A DNA stretch of 64,000 bases from Eleginops maclovinus (Eukaryota > Chordata > Actinopteri > Perciformes > Eleginopidae): the NCBI RefSeq assembly GCF_036324505.1, contig NC_086368.1:22374378-22438377 (forward strand), written 5' to 3'. The notes beneath the pieces were generated by a model. It saw only the letters and a list, made by a program, of their open reading frames with translations, was not told the origin of the DNA and did no database searches. Made by a program: the position numbers and the translations under genes. Positions 11,001-26,121 of this stretch are shown in pieces (positions within the stretch are counted from its first letter, which is position 1; the number at the start of each line of letters is the position of its first letter).

Positions 11001-13463
11001 TCGATAACAAGGGGCTGTTTTTATTATTATATATTATCTGTGTGGCATAATAATGCTTGTTGAATCCATCATCCAATGCAGTAACATGTGTTTTTATTTC
11101 TTTCAACATACTTTTTTTTACCTCTATAGTTCTGTAACTGTGCAACGTTACTGGTGTGTGGTAGAGATCAAGATGAAGGATGGTTTCAGATGGGTACTGT
11201 TGGAGGAAGGCTACTGGAAGTAAAGGGGTAGAATATCGGGAGCGCTCATTTGGCGTAGCGCTTGCTGTGATTCTATCTCAATATGGCCTCGAGTAAACTA
11301 TTCTAATTCTTCCATCCTTGCACAAACATTTACTATTTATTATACAAACAAAAAGAAGGTGTCATAAATTAAGAGCAAAGCATGAATATAACATACATCC
11401 TTTGACACACTCAGCTATACATAATTTAATAATAATAATATAATAATATCAGGCTTCAAACGACATTATTAGTCAAGCAACTTGTTTAAGGTTCTTTTCC
11501 TGTTTCTGTTTCAAGTCAAGACGTTTTATCTTTTTCTGGAATGCTTGTGGGCAACACAGCGGGGAGAGGAGGAAGGAGATGCATGCGGTTTAAACCATCA
11601 ACAACAGAGAGTTCTCCAAAAATAACAGCTTTCCTCACCCACTGTGTACAGATTTGAAGAAAAGGGATGTACTGTACGGATGGGTATGGTGAAATAAAGT
11701 ACTTAATGATGCTCTGAAACCTTGGTGGGAAAAGTTCCTCCCACGTGATGACAAAATGTCCTTTATCTTAATTCAGCACACCCGGCAGCTTGGAACTGAG
11801 AAGACCTCAACCCACGTAATGACTCCTTTGAGTTAACCTCCTGAGAAGGGATGAGAAATCATTTTGACCTGCGGTTCATTTACCTGTCTCTATGCATTGT
11901 GGAAGCTGAGAGGACACCTATCATAACACTAACAGCTGCAGGATGTCGATCAAAGAGGAGTTTTGGTAAGTTGAACTGTGAAACTAGAGGCTAAAAAAGC
12001 AACAGAATAATTACAGCCATTATTGTAACCACCACTATCATCACGGTGCCCACTGTCAGGTGTCAGTAGCTCCGGGGAACTGACTTTCCCATCAACAGTT
12101 GATATCTCTATTGACCTACGTGCACAAATTGCTTGCTTTAAAGCTGTGGAAGCTCATCGCCTTAAATTAAGACATCATGGTCTTAAATGTCTTCCACCGT
12201 CCTTAAACCATTTTCCCTGACAGTTACTATTTAGTGGTGAACCTCGTGACTCGTTTTAAGGTCGCGCTGTTGTCATCTGTCACATGACAATGGGGGTACT
12301 TTGTGTCTCCACTCGAGTCCTCCTCCAGAGACAGAGAACTTAAATTTCCTTTCCGAGCTAATAGAAATTTAACTCTGCCCATAACTCCGCTGAGTCCTCG
12401 AGGCTCGACACTAGGCAGGGCCCTGGAGGAAATAGCTTCAGATGTCATTTACTTTACTGTTCTCTTCTTATCTTTTTCATTTCTTCCCCCTTCCCTGCTC
12501 CCATATCTTTTCATGATGTTTGCTGTCATTGGCAGTGGCTTGAGTGGCCACGTCGAAGAAATATTGATTTCTTCCCCATCCTCTTGATTTTTTCCTTTTT
12601 TTCCCCACCTCTACAATCCCTCCTCCTCCTCCTTCCCGTGTTACATCTCAGATCCAGGGTTGACGCACAACCAACCCACTTCACTGGCAGCTCATCCCGC
12701 TTCATTCTTTCTCTTTTTCTTCCTTTTTTTTTGTTCTTTTGTCTCCTGATTTTTTTGCTGCAAGACTTGATTTTGACATTGTGGCTTTGCTGTCTTCGGC
12801 AGCACTCTCCGTTATGTGGGTAGATGAGTAGGGGGATGTTTCCCTCCACCATCACTTCACTGTATTCTTCCCCGCATCCATCAAAACAGCAGAGGCCTGT
12901 GTTCAGGCGCTCGGCTGGCTGTCGACCTCAGCCGCTGACAACTCATTCCCCCGACAACACACAAATAACTGTAAACTTTTGCTATTAGTGAGGTCACTAA
13001 AAAAATGAAATGTCTTTTTTGTAGCACATTGACACGGATCTTCACTTCTGAAAAAGAAAAAGACCAGGATCCTGATATTTGTTTCAAATGAAAAAGCAAG
13101 GAGTTGTTTGTTTCAGCCATCACAGTACATAAATACTGGCTGTGGAATGGCATTTCTGTATGGCATGGCATTTCTCAAATTTCAGCAGAGCTAGACATTT
13201 TCACAAGTTTTGAGGAGGGACTCTTTGAAATGTATTAATATGTATTATCTTTTCAACAATAAAATGTGAAAAAAAACCTTCTAAAGCTTTTATGTGTGCT
13301 CCTAGGAGCTGAAACGTCAGTAAAGCTGAATTCTCTGGTCCCGCCTAAACTGACAAAATAGCCAAGATTCTGAAGTATATATTTTAAGACTGTCAATGTT
13401 AATGTGTGAAACCTAAACATGTTAAAACATCTTTACACAAATCAATCATATAACCAAGTTTGA
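8081..13463. other. Long non-coding stretch, no gene seen
   Basis: Holds imperfect GT-rich patches (about 8440-8475 and 8896-8950), an AT-rich 119-codon minus-strand frame at 9818-10177 with no motif, TAA-repeat-like sequence at 11427-11450, and a pyrimidine-rich tract at 12455-12790. Around 9400-9490 is compact unique sequence that could be regulatory. No exon or RNA gene is recognised. Confidence 0.5.
12455..12790. repeat. Pyrimidine-rich low-complexity tract
   Basis: The plus strand is dominated by C and T with embedded TTTTTTTT and CCTCCTCCTCCTTCC runs. Overlapping frames on both strands (a Lys/Arg-rich 109-codon minus frame and Phe/Leu/Ser-rich plus frames) are products of this composition, not genes. 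Confidence 0.75.
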
Positions 13464-13670
13464 CACCAACTTCATTCCATAATTGCATTTTACCATGAAT
13501 TGCAGGGCCAGTTTCTTGAAGATGGAGATAGCGGCAAGATCACCACTGTAGGAACAGATAGTGCTTGCAATATGATAGTAGGAGCAAGAATACTACCATA
13601 CACGCATTTGCTCTGTGTAGCACACGGTATACATGTCGGAAAATTGTCAGACGTCATACCAAATTTGGGG
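13464..13670 (+). pseudogene. hAT (ZBED-like) transposase fragment
   Basis: Seen: the plus-strand frame reads through TTVGTDSACNM, then ARILPYTHLLCVAHGIHV. This fits the conserved hAT transposase catalytic-core pattern (V/T)TDxAxNM followed some 15-20 residues later by CxAHxLxL, in which the Asp of TD is catalytic and C/H belong to the conserved CxxH. In this copy the usual Leu-Asn-Leu after AH is replaced. The frame is cut by a stop at 13461 upstream and by the SINE downstream. No BED zinc finger, no other catalytic acidic residues and no dimerisation region are present, so it is a dead remnant of a once full-length transposase or transposase-derived gene. The TTGCAG at 13500-13505 could be mistaken for a splice acceptor. 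Confidence 0.7.
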
Positions 13671-14040
13671 GAGGCAGTGGTCTAGTCTGTAGGGACTTGG
13701 ACTTTGGACTGAAGGGTCGCCTGGTTCACGTCCCGATCGGAACAAGAAAGACTGAATGTGGACTGATACTGGAGAGGAGCCAGATTACATCCTGGGCCAC
13801 TGCCGAGATGCCCTTGAGCAAGGCACCGAATCCCCAACTGCTCCCTGGCGCTTGCTAGACTGGCTGCCTCTCCACTCTGGATCCTCTCGATGCATGTGCA
13901 TCATGCTCATGTGTGTCCATATAACTTTGTGTGAATTGTATGTGAATTTACAACTGTGTGCGCATGTGCGTGTGTAAAAACTCAGAGAAAAACAGAATTT
14001 TCCCTTCGGGTGATTGAAAAAGGTCCATCTCCTTCTTCTA
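13669..14040 (+). mobile_element. tRNA-derived SINE with LINE-like 3' tail
   Basis: Seen: the head GGAGGCAGTGGTCTAGT is followed by an RNA polymerase III B-box-like GGTTCACGTCC at 13723-13733. The central body contains GCCCTTGAGCAAGGCACC and CCCCAACTGCTCC. A GT-rich section follows, and the end has TTTTCCCTTCGGGTGATTGA followed by a CTTCTTCT-like terminus. The body and tail match, from memory, fish SINEs related to the V-SINE group, whose 3' end resembles an L2-type LINE used for retrotransposition. The family name is not certain. The copy is near full length, diverged, and sits exactly at the end of the hAT fragment. No clear target duplication is seen. Confidence 0.8.
13723..13733 (+). promoter_or_regulatory. 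Pol III B box of the SINE
   Basis: GGTTCACGTCC fits the B-box consensus GGTTCRANNCC with one change. Together with the TGGTCTAGT-like A-box region upstream, it marks the tRNA-derived head. Confidence 0.6.
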
Positions 14041-17000
14041 AATATTCAAAAAAACATACAAACCAACCCAAGATGTTAAAATAATGTAAACTCGTTTTCT
14101 TAGTTTGTCATTCATTTCTTTCTGACAACCAGGTATTTGTTTTACCTCCCTCTCTCTTGGGTCCAGAGAGTTCAGTGCTAAGGCTTGGGACCACATTATC
14201 TGGTTCAGTATTGAAGGGTGGAACATTGATGAAGTGCCAAGAGATTTGTTGCGATCGGTACTAACTAAAAGTGGCTGATGTGACAGATGTGGTCAATATG
14301 TCAATCTGTCTTTGTCAAGCTTGGGTCTTATATGCATAGTGTGGCCATCTTTGCTATTGGTTGATGACAATGTGTAGCCTCCACAGTAAATACTAAGATC
14401 TGGAAACACAGACAATAACGTTTGTTGGGGCAAGAAACACAAAGATTGGACCTGTTGTAAACATGCCAACAGTTTAGCTGAACCAATCTATTGTGGTACA
14501 ATTTGAGATGATTGCCCCAGAAGTATTGCTACCCTTGAGTGACTACTGGCACTTGGTTGCAACTCAACTTTTCCATGCTTAAAAACACATATGAGTTGCC
14601 ACGACTGCTTTGTTTGATTGCTAATGTGTATCAACAATAATGACTTTCCACCAAGCAGATGCCCAGAGTCTGCTGCTGAAGAGGACATTAGCATTGTTGC
14701 TTTACTAGCACCCATTAGCAGTAAACAAATGCACCTGTCTCTGTTTACCATCTCTGCTATATTACCTCTGACAACACACCAATGCCAAGTCATAAACACA
14801 GAGGAGGAGCAATTCATCTTTATTGCATGTAATCATTCTAAACATCCACATGGGCTATCTGTCCCTCTAAGACAGGTAGGGAGGTAGCCAAATAATATTC
14901 CCCCTGTGGCTGAGGTTCATCATCTCGTCTGAGCGATCCGGTTGGTTCGCAGTCAGGAAGAGTGAGAAGTTTACCGCGTTGGTTTATTGTTAGTGTTTTT
15001 CTCAATTTTTCCGTTGCATATGTGTCATTTACCATGTTAACAGCAGGTGCGGTGCTACGTGGGTTACAGTATTTGTGTGATATAATGGCTTTTATAAGTG
15101 AGTATGATTAAAGTCAGCCAAGAGGGGGAGCGGGCAGGTGCCGGGCTGATGAGCAGAGTGACAGTGTTAATAGACTCGGGCTCAAGGGAGGTGGACCCCG
15201 TTTGCAGCACCAATCCGTCTTGATTTCTGCACATTGCCTTCTTCAATTACACTAAGTGTTTAGCTCGAGTCACCGGCAACCTGGACATGCAAAGACCGTC
15301 GCTGGGGATATGCAGGAGCGCGCCGTACATTATGCATGATAATAAGAAATACAAGTCGGCCGCTCATTTTAAAATGTTATCAAATCACACTCAAACTTTC
15401 TCCCTGAACTTGTTAGCCGCTGTGACTATGGATGCTTGATTGGATATGAAACTAGTCTGTAATCTGTTGTTGCTGCTATCTCTAAGATGTGTCCAGGCTC
15501 TCAGAGAGAAGAGAGAGATGATGCAGAGATAAGACATTGAGGGATACTTTCTCTTCACAGGGGCACAAAGGGAATTAAAGGTGTCCTCTCCCATCTGAAA
15601 ACAAGGTTATTATCTTCATCCCGGTAGCCCCTGCACTTGACACCACGCAGCACCTTTACTCAAGATAAGACCTAATCTGGACTCTTGCTTACGTCTTTAT
15701 TTACTTGTGTCAAGGTTATGAGCTACAGCACACAGAACCTGCTGTCCCTATTGAATAAAACTTGACGAAAAATAATAATAAATGTCTGTCTTATGTTTTA
15801 TGAGAGTATATAGTAAGGTTAATGTTCAAAAAGTAAAAAAAAAAAAAGTAAACACTAAAACACTGGTTTCAAAAGGCCTTGAATTGAGGTTATCGACTTT
15901 TGCAAAGTGAAAGCAAGGGGAATGCAACTTCACATTAATTAGGACACGCTGTAGGAGCTCGAAATCGTCTGGTGAAACTAATGTAAATTAAGCTTATGTT
16001 TTTTTTGTGACAGAATGACAAACACGTCACCAAAGAGCCTTTTGATGATTCTTTGTTCGAGCACCTAATGATCTTACGGTGTTCACCTTGACTCAATAAA
16101 CAACCATCAAGAGAACAGCTGTCAACAGAAATCTACACTCTACCAGGTAACACATTAACCAAAATGGCCTGAGCAGCGAATCGTGGTGCATGTAGAGGGA
16201 ATGTGCATTCCTCCTCGGGAGAGATTGGCTTGTGACGAACGCTGATGACTGGCGGTGAATCTAAATTCCTATAGATTGTTTCAATAACCTTTCTCAACTG
16301 AGGAATAACAGAGACGTGATCCCAGCACCACTGCTCTTTAGATTGCTCCCTTGCTGTCACTTGACACAAATAAGACAGAGACGCCTGGGATGTGGCACCG
16401 CTTACCTCTGCATCGAGCGGCAGAACGTGCCATCTTTTGACCCCCTGATGCATTTCAGAAAAGGTCAACCTGACAGTCGTCATCTCATCAATCCGCTGTT
16501 GTGACTCTGTCAATCTTCCCTGGGAACCCTCCGGAGGTAAAGCGCGTTAGAGAACAAATTTCCCCATCTTGATTCTCCACCACCCACCCTTCGTTTGCCT
16601 TAGAGAGATGGGATGGGGGGTGGGGTTTGACCTTCGTGACCATGTTATCTTGTGGAAAGGTCACAGCAAGGCCTCCTGAAAACCAGAGGGGTGGGGAGGA
16701 TCGATCTGGAGGCTTTCTTTTATTTATCTCGGTAGACATGCTGCTCCTGGTGTTCTTCCAGGCCAATGGTGAGGGGGAGAGATAACGATCTATTAGTGTT
16801 GCAGATATCCTCCTCCTTACCTCTCTCTCCCTGCAGCCCCCACTCTGTCCCTCGCTTACCCTGTCAGACACCCTAACTCTATACAAGCCACTGGCCCCGA
16901 GCCAGAGGCGTTTGGTGGAAAGAAACTTGGAGGTCATCAGAATGGGATGGTTGACGTCCTGGGGTCAACACGATCACGCTGTGTCATTGCTTAATACACT

Positions 17001-17951
17001 GTACTGAAGGGGGAGAAGTCAGGCCGCCCAGATAGAAGCTGCAGAGCTATTAGAACTGTAGGAGCAAAAAGGGGGGAAAGGAGAACATCACATACACTTT
17101 TCTGTCCCGTCCCCTTTGACTTTTACTGTGCAGTGTATTAATGGGCCGCTCTTATCACCATTTATCATTTGAACAGTGCAATATATAGCAAGTGGTTGCA
17201 TCAGTAGAGGGAAAACAAAGGCAAGATAGAGACGTTACACGGTGAGATGAGTGTGTCGCTGGGAGCGCGGATGATTTAATTAAAGAGTTTCCTTTCCCGC
17301 TGTTTTCAGGTCTGGGTTGTGTATGGAGATGGAAAATGAAACAAATTACTCACAAACATCGCTGCTGACTCACACATAGCTCGAGAAGTGTTAACCCCCA
17401 AACACTGAGGATATTCATGCGGTGGTGCTATGTTGTGCGGCACACACAAATGCCAGTGCCAAACACACACTTGACAATATTTTATTTTCTAAAACACTAC
17501 ATTCATCTGCACAAAGCACTCTGGCACGTACTAAAATCTCCCCTCCCAAACACGCAAATATTTCTCCATTACTCCACCATCATGGTCAATTAGGCCCCAC
17601 TTTCTCCACCTTTTATCTCCTTAACCAGGGTCCTCATCTGCTGCTTGTGTCACGGGGCCTACAGATAAATAATTCAGCAGAGGACGGGTGTGTGTGGGGG
17701 GGATTTACGGCTCACGTCTTACCCAGTCAGGTCGTAAATTCTGAATAAGGGGAAACGGGAGAATATAGTATGGGAAACGAGAAAAAGGGAGAAGGGGCAG
17801 GGAGATGAGGGAGGAGAAGGGCTGTGGGGAAGTGGTCCCCCGGGGGCCATAGTCTCACACAGGCAACATCATAAAGTCACCATTAGAATGCTGTATTTAT
17901 AACAGTGGGTTTGCCCCGGGCTGTGGCTATGATACTGAGAACCCCCCCATC

Positions 17952-17954
<3 letters not shown>
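14041..17954. other. Non-coding stretch, no gene supported
   Basis: Contains minus-strand frames of 109 (14488-14817), 126 (16133-16513) and 149 codons (16488-16937). None shows a recognisable domain, start context or splice pairing, and the last two overlap. GC content is somewhat higher here than in flanking AT-rich DNA. An A-run lies at about 15836-15847 and a GA-rich tract at 17760-17825. Confidence 0.5.
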
Positions 17955-18042
<88 letters not shown>

Positions 18043-18054
18043 ACAGACACACAC

Positions 18055-18102
<48 letters not shown>
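17955..18102. repeat. Long interrupted (CA)n microsatellite
   Basis: About 148 bp of AC repeats, broken near 18038-18056 by TACACACAGACACACACAAC. The interruptions suggest an older array. Thr-His and Cys-Val reading frames through it are artefacts. Confidence 0.98.
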
Positions 18103-18105
<3 letters not shown>

Positions 18106-18469
18106 TCAATACACAGCACCCATATCCACATGATAATGTCATTTTCCTCCGTATTAGTAGAGTCTCTCCATAAAACCCACACTGTGTCCTTCTCCTGGCA
18201 CTACTGTCCCTATATATGGTGTTCAGCAGGGCGCCGGCATCACAGAATATCAATGGCTTAATGAGGCGAGGGCTCTTTCTGATGTGCCGCAACATTGACT
18301 CTTTGGGGGGAACATGGAGAGTGAAACGACTCTGTGAAGAGATAACAACGCCCCCCGATGGACTGCTGGCCAGCTCCGAGCATGCTCAGTAGTGCCTGAC
18401 CTAATGGCAGCCAGTAATGATACAAAACATGTCAACCTACCAGGATCCTTTCGCCTTTTTTAAAAACGC
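18103..18469. other. Non-coding sequence, no gene seen
   Basis: Unique sequence between the CA array and the candidate regulatory block. No supported feature. Confidence 0.5.
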
Positions 18470-19100
18470 TATATTGTAAGATTTGAAAGCCTACTGAGCT
18501 TTTTCTTTTGCTGCAGGGTTATTCTGGTTCAAGATCTAATAAATCTTGCTGATTTTATTAAAAGTAAAATGTGAATGTTTTTACTTCTTGGGTCATTAAT
18601 TGCATCATTTTTTTCCCCTTCTTGCATTATCCTTGGGCAATTTGCTGCCCTGTTACAGCAATTTGAAATAGATCCATTAAATTGATGTTGTTAAGGACAT
18701 TTGATCCATGGCCACATCCACTCATGAATTCTTCCAAAATGATGGCTAATTTAAAAGTTTTCAATCAATACCCATGGGTAGAATATTGTTAGATTGCATC
18801 AATTGTCCAGAGTGTGAATAATAATGTTGTCAGTAAATGGACTCGTTCAACTTTAATATTCTAGGAAACTCTGGTTACTGCTCTTGAGATCCAGCGAAGC
18901 TGTCTCTAAAATAAAAAGGATTCTGCTCAATTTAATGATGAAATATGTCCTTAAAAACAGGGCATGTCTGCCTATAGCATATCCAAATTTAATGAGCTTC
19001 TTTTAGAGCAATGAGGATAATGCGACTTTGGATTACAGATCCATGACAAACCAGCCATTAAACAACATATGGTTGAGTCAGATTTAGCAGAGGAAAGCCA
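18470..19100. promoter_or_regulatory. Candidate conserved non-coding / enhancer block
   Basis: Inference from texture: about 630 bp without meaningful frames and dense in homeodomain-type cores. Examples are GGTCATTAATTGCATCA near 18590, CCATTAAATTGATG near 18674 and TCAATTTAATGATG near 18927. Also present are an inverted GGGCAATTTGCTGCCC-like dyad at about 18634 and AACTTTAATATTC. No simple repeats interrupt it. Among the stretches here this has the strongest look of deeply conserved developmental regulatory DNA, but conservation is not demonstrated. Confidence 0.35.
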
Positions 19101-21954
<2,854 letters not shown>

Positions 21955-22260
21955 AATGGATGCACTATGGTATTAAATTAGAAGTTCTCGTAGATTAAAG
22001 TCATTACAGATATGCTTCCAGCCAAGTGAGAGTTTCCCTCTTTAATGTAAATGAATGCTAAGTTTGGCATATCCATCCAGTGCCTCTGCTTCTCATTAAT
22101 TTTTATCTCTGCAGATATAATGAAGTCATAATAGCAGGGAGTCTGATGAGTTGTCAATTAGAAACTTGAATGATCCCTGTCCGGAAATAAAAAAAGACCC
22201 AGAGAAGGTTATTATTTCAGCTCCTCTCTTTAACTCAGTGGTAGGTATCCTCTCTCAGCC
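21955..22260. promoter_or_regulatory. Candidate conserved non-coding element
   Basis: Repeat-free block with CTCATTAATTTTTATC, TGTCAATTAGAAAC, TATTAAATTAG and CTTTAATGTAAATG, i.e. several homeodomain or POU-like cores within 300 bp. No reading frame is present. Inference only. Confidence 0.3.
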
Positions 22261-25200
22261 CTCACTCCCTCTAACCTGTTTGTCCTTCATTCACACCATA
22301 AAGTTGTTTTAATTATATGCAATGGCGATCAACCAAAACGATGTAGGGTTTGTCTTGTAACTGTTTGTGTAGCAAGGTTCAATCTATTTAGCATTTGATT
22401 ATAACATGCAATAAAATCAACATAACGGAGGAGCCCAGGAATGTACTGTCACACATGGCCACTCGCAAACTTTTCAGCGTGGAGATAAGTCCCCTGCGTC
22501 TGCCTCTGTCTACATTTGTGTTATCACTCCAATCTGTTGTGTTGTGTGGAACTGCATGGTTTCCCTCCGCTGCTGACCAAGATTAACATTATCTCTGACC
22601 AGCCTGCCAGAAAACCAGACTCTGCAGTAAATGAATTAGATAAAGGTAAGACAGAAAAAGTATAACTTTTGTCAAGTCTACTGTCTGTTACATTCCCAGG
22701 TTTGCCATTTTCATTATATTTGTATCTTACTATAAACTGTCCGCCTGACCAAGCAAGTAAACAAAGAAGCATACAAATGTCTTTCTATGCATAGGCTTTT
22801 TCCCTATATGTTGTTTATTAAATATTCATGCAAAGTTTACATTACTGCTGACCACATTGCAAGACATACCATGAGAGGTGTCTTCCTCCATGCAGTACAT
22901 ACTGTATACTCTATGCAGTCCACGCAAATAGAAAAACACAGACGCAATATACTGTAATAAATACAAGCTCATTCAGTACAGTTCAGTTAATCTAATAAGC
23001 TGGCCTAGCAATGAATGCTCCTCTCATTATGCAATTGAACATTTTGAATAATGCAAATGCAATATCAAGATTTCAGACAGTTTACCTAATAAACCCGTTC
23101 TTTTTTTCCTATCAGATAGCGGATATTGTTATAAGAAAAAATGGTGTGCTTGGATAAATTTGCAAGCCAGCAAGAGTATAGGCAGGTCACACACTCTGAC
23201 ACACACATGCTAAAATCATAGGAACTTGGTTTGCAGTTTCTTAGATTATGGGTTTTTATATGATGTACGTGAATATCTTACTCCTTTTCTTCTTTAATTT
23301 TTACATTTGTGATTAATGTAGTTATTGTACCCCCTGGGCAGCCATTGGCTTCCACTCATTTCCATACAATATAATTGTTCAATCAAAGTTCAGCAGCATA
23401 AAGGGAAAAAGTAATCATTTAGAACCAATCATCTCTTAGTGTCACAGTTGATGCTGAAAGGATTTTATAATATGAGACCATATGTTATATTTTATATCAG
23501 CAGGAAAATCATTAGATTAAAGTGTTTTTCCAAATCTTGGGCATTGCTATCATATTGCCCAGAATTATTTATGGCTGCATCACACCTGTCTTTGAAAAGG
23601 CCCTAAATAATTTGGTTAGTTGGATGGTGGACGTATTGTATGGAAAACAATTTTTAAGTGGAACAATAGATCAATCCGGCAATACACCTTTTATAATAAA
23701 ATGCAGTTACCCTAGAGAAAAAAATAAAATGATTTCAATAAAAACAAAACGTTGAAAACTGTGGTAGAGAAAATATTGGTGAATTTAAAAAAAAGAGTCC
23801 TAATACAAAATAATGTGTCACATTGTAAATCTTCATTTACTAAGGTCAGCTGCAAAGCCTCTCATGGGCCAAATCATATTGTTGAAGGTTTACAGTACTA
23901 TACAATAAAATAGCTATCACAGAATAACATAGGATAAAAAAATAGATTGACATTTTCTCCAGATTTGTTAAGTTATAGAATTGAAAAACTGCAATCATCA
24001 TTTGATACGCTTGTGCCTACAGATAGTTTACAGTACAATTAGTTGGATAAGGCAATTGTTTAACCAGGGAATGATGGCAGTGCATTGTCACTTTGAAATG
24101 GAGAAATATAGAACTAAAAAACTGGTCGAAAGTTGCTTATGTGTTGGTTTAGCATTGCCGAAAGACACTCCTCAAGTGAGTGTGCCTGAAGAGGTATGAA
24201 ATTAATTTCATACCTTTTTCCCTTCCCTCATTTGCCCACCGTTTTTGAGCCGGTCTCCTCAGCTCCTCAGCTATGTGTCTCACCATTACAGAGCTAATCC
24301 ATCCATGACAATGTTCAATTTCCTCTGGGGAATATGGAGTGCAGTGGGGGAAATTTGCAACCCTGTGGCCCATCTAAGTAGCATTAACGACAGTGCCCAC
24401 ATCCCTCAGAGCCTGGGCTTTGTCTGGGAAGAGAAACTCATTTGAACTGAGTGGTTCGATTTGAGAATCTGGCAACGCTGTGATACAATCTTCTATTACA
24501 GGCAATCTTTTCAGATATGATGGAGACAAGGAAAAAAAGCTTAAGCCAACAGTTGCTTCAGGTGCCATGACATCTCGATACATCTCATATTTGCATTGTC
24601 ATTGGAAGAAAGTACATTTTGTGTTCAGAGTTCAGAATTGCGTGGTTAACTTTGGCATTTTCCAATCACACCAGGAACAATTTAGCTTTTCTTTTCTTTT
24701 GTACTTTCTCTTCTCCTGAGGAGGGGACAAAAAACTATAATGTTGATGACTTTAAAGGTCCACATTTTGATATTTGGTTTTGTAAAGAATATATACCAAA
24801 ACAAGATGTGTATGCCCCATAAATAGGTATAACAAATTCAACAAAAATGTACATACAATAACTTGTCATTGTGTAGCTTTGCATCTGGGTTGGCTGTGCA
24901 GTTGAGCTTCTAGCAAACAAACAACACATTTTATTATAAATATGACCTGAAAGATGGTTTCATACATACTATAGCATTACATTTACATTTTTGACATGGG
25001 TGGCCTCAGTGGGAATAGAACAGAATGACCCCATGATCCTTTCCCTTACATGGCCCTCAGTGTATCAGTATATCTGAAAATCCAATGTGAAAAAACTAAT
25101 TCTAATAAAGAGACATACAGGCTCTTAATTAAATTAAAAATATTACATTTGTCTGTAGCCTCCATCCCGCAGTGTTTAACTGTTTTTATTGCCCTAATAT

Positions 25201-25779
25201 TACTGCCATATTTCAAACCATGTTGTGCTGATTTTCAGTTGCTTCTGCCTGGCCTTCGGTGTGTCTGCTCGATACACTATCGACAGACCAATCATTCCAC
25301 AATCATGCTCAGCACACCATCTTTATTACTGATTATTGACCAGGTCATCACCGCCTGCGTGGCACCTCGCACTGACATCAGGTGCCAGGAGAGACAGTGT
25401 GAGAGAAGCAGGGAATCTGTCAGCACTCTGATGAGCTGATCTACCGCTGGGTTTTGGATTGCCAAGCCAGTGACCTACAGGTGGCAATTAAATGTCAAGA
25501 CATTTGGATTCCAATTCTGGTCTGTTGCTGAGTCACATAAGTCATGCGGTAAATTCAGACGTGTCAAAGAAGCGAGATAGTTTCTATCAGATCTAAGTTG
25601 TTGCCTACATAAGGTCTTCAACTTGGACCAGAGAGAAATGCCCTTCACTTATCTTTCAGGCAGTGTCCAAAAGACGAGGAAACAAGGCTTCAGCGAGGAA
25701 AGATGTTTCAAACTCCAAACTTTTTCGAATGGAGCCATTCTCTATGCCTCTAAAAACATGGGCACATATTTTTTTGTTG
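22261..25779. other. AT-rich non-coding stretch, no gene seen
   Basis: Numerous short frames on both strands without motifs, including a 129-codon plus-strand frame at 25050-25439 with hydrophobic patches but no recognised family. A 24-bp palindrome at 24192-24215 is listed separately. The right end (25620-25779) may contain the uncertain left part of the neighbouring repeat. Confidence 0.5.
24192..24215. repeat. Perfect 24-bp palindrome
   Basis: AGGTATGAAATT is followed immediately by its exact reverse complement AATTTCATACCT, with no spacer. The half-site AGGTATGAA also occurs in the inverted repeat at 4605-4630. No function is recognised. Confidence 0.9.
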
Positions 25780-26121
25780 AAATAGCACCTCTTTTCACCC
25801 TCTGTCTGAAACCAGAGTCGAATCTGCTCTATTGGTTAGGTGGCCTGCTCTGTTGGTCAACTGCTTAGAGATGTCCCGCCCCTTAGCCTATCACGTACAA
25901 TCCGTTGAGCGCTAGCCAATAGAAGTGCAAGTGTTAAAAAGTGATGTCACTATGTTACAGAAGTAAACAAAGGGCTCAAATGGAGGCATTTCATGTATGG
26001 GAGGGAAACTCCCTCTGGAGGGAACTTTGGGATTTTAGCTTTTGCAGACCATTTACATGCACCAAACTCATAGACTACAAGAAAGCAAAAGCCCCTAAAA
26101 AGCATAAAACGGCCCCTTTAA
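25780..26121. mobile_element. Teleost short interspersed repeat ending GGCCCCTTTAA
   Basis: Seen: CTTTTCACCCTCTGTCTGAAAC near 25791 (shortened here), AGAGATGTCCCGCCCC near 25867, GCGCTAGCCAATAGAAG near 25909, GGGATTTTAGCTTTTGCAGA near 26029 and the terminus AAAACGGCCCCTTTAA at 26106-26121. From memory these phrases, in this order, belong to a repeat family common in fish genomes, probably a non-autonomous DNA element because of the TTAA end. The left terminus is not identified, so the start is approximate. The 78-codon frame at 25941-26177 lies inside it and is a repeat-borne frame, not a gene. Confidence 0.6.

Noticed and set aside
13721..13735. Possible tRNA gene from the B-box match
   Set aside because: The cloverleaf cannot be completed, and the flanks match a SINE body and tail.
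14488..14817. 109-codon minus-strand frame downstream of the SINE, tested as a continuation of the hAT transposase
   Set aside because: Wrong strand relative to the hAT fragment and no hAT motif seen.
16133..16937. Two overlapping minus-strand frames of 126 and 149 codons
   Set aside because: Different frames, no known motifs, no donor/acceptor pairing that joins them into a plausible protein.
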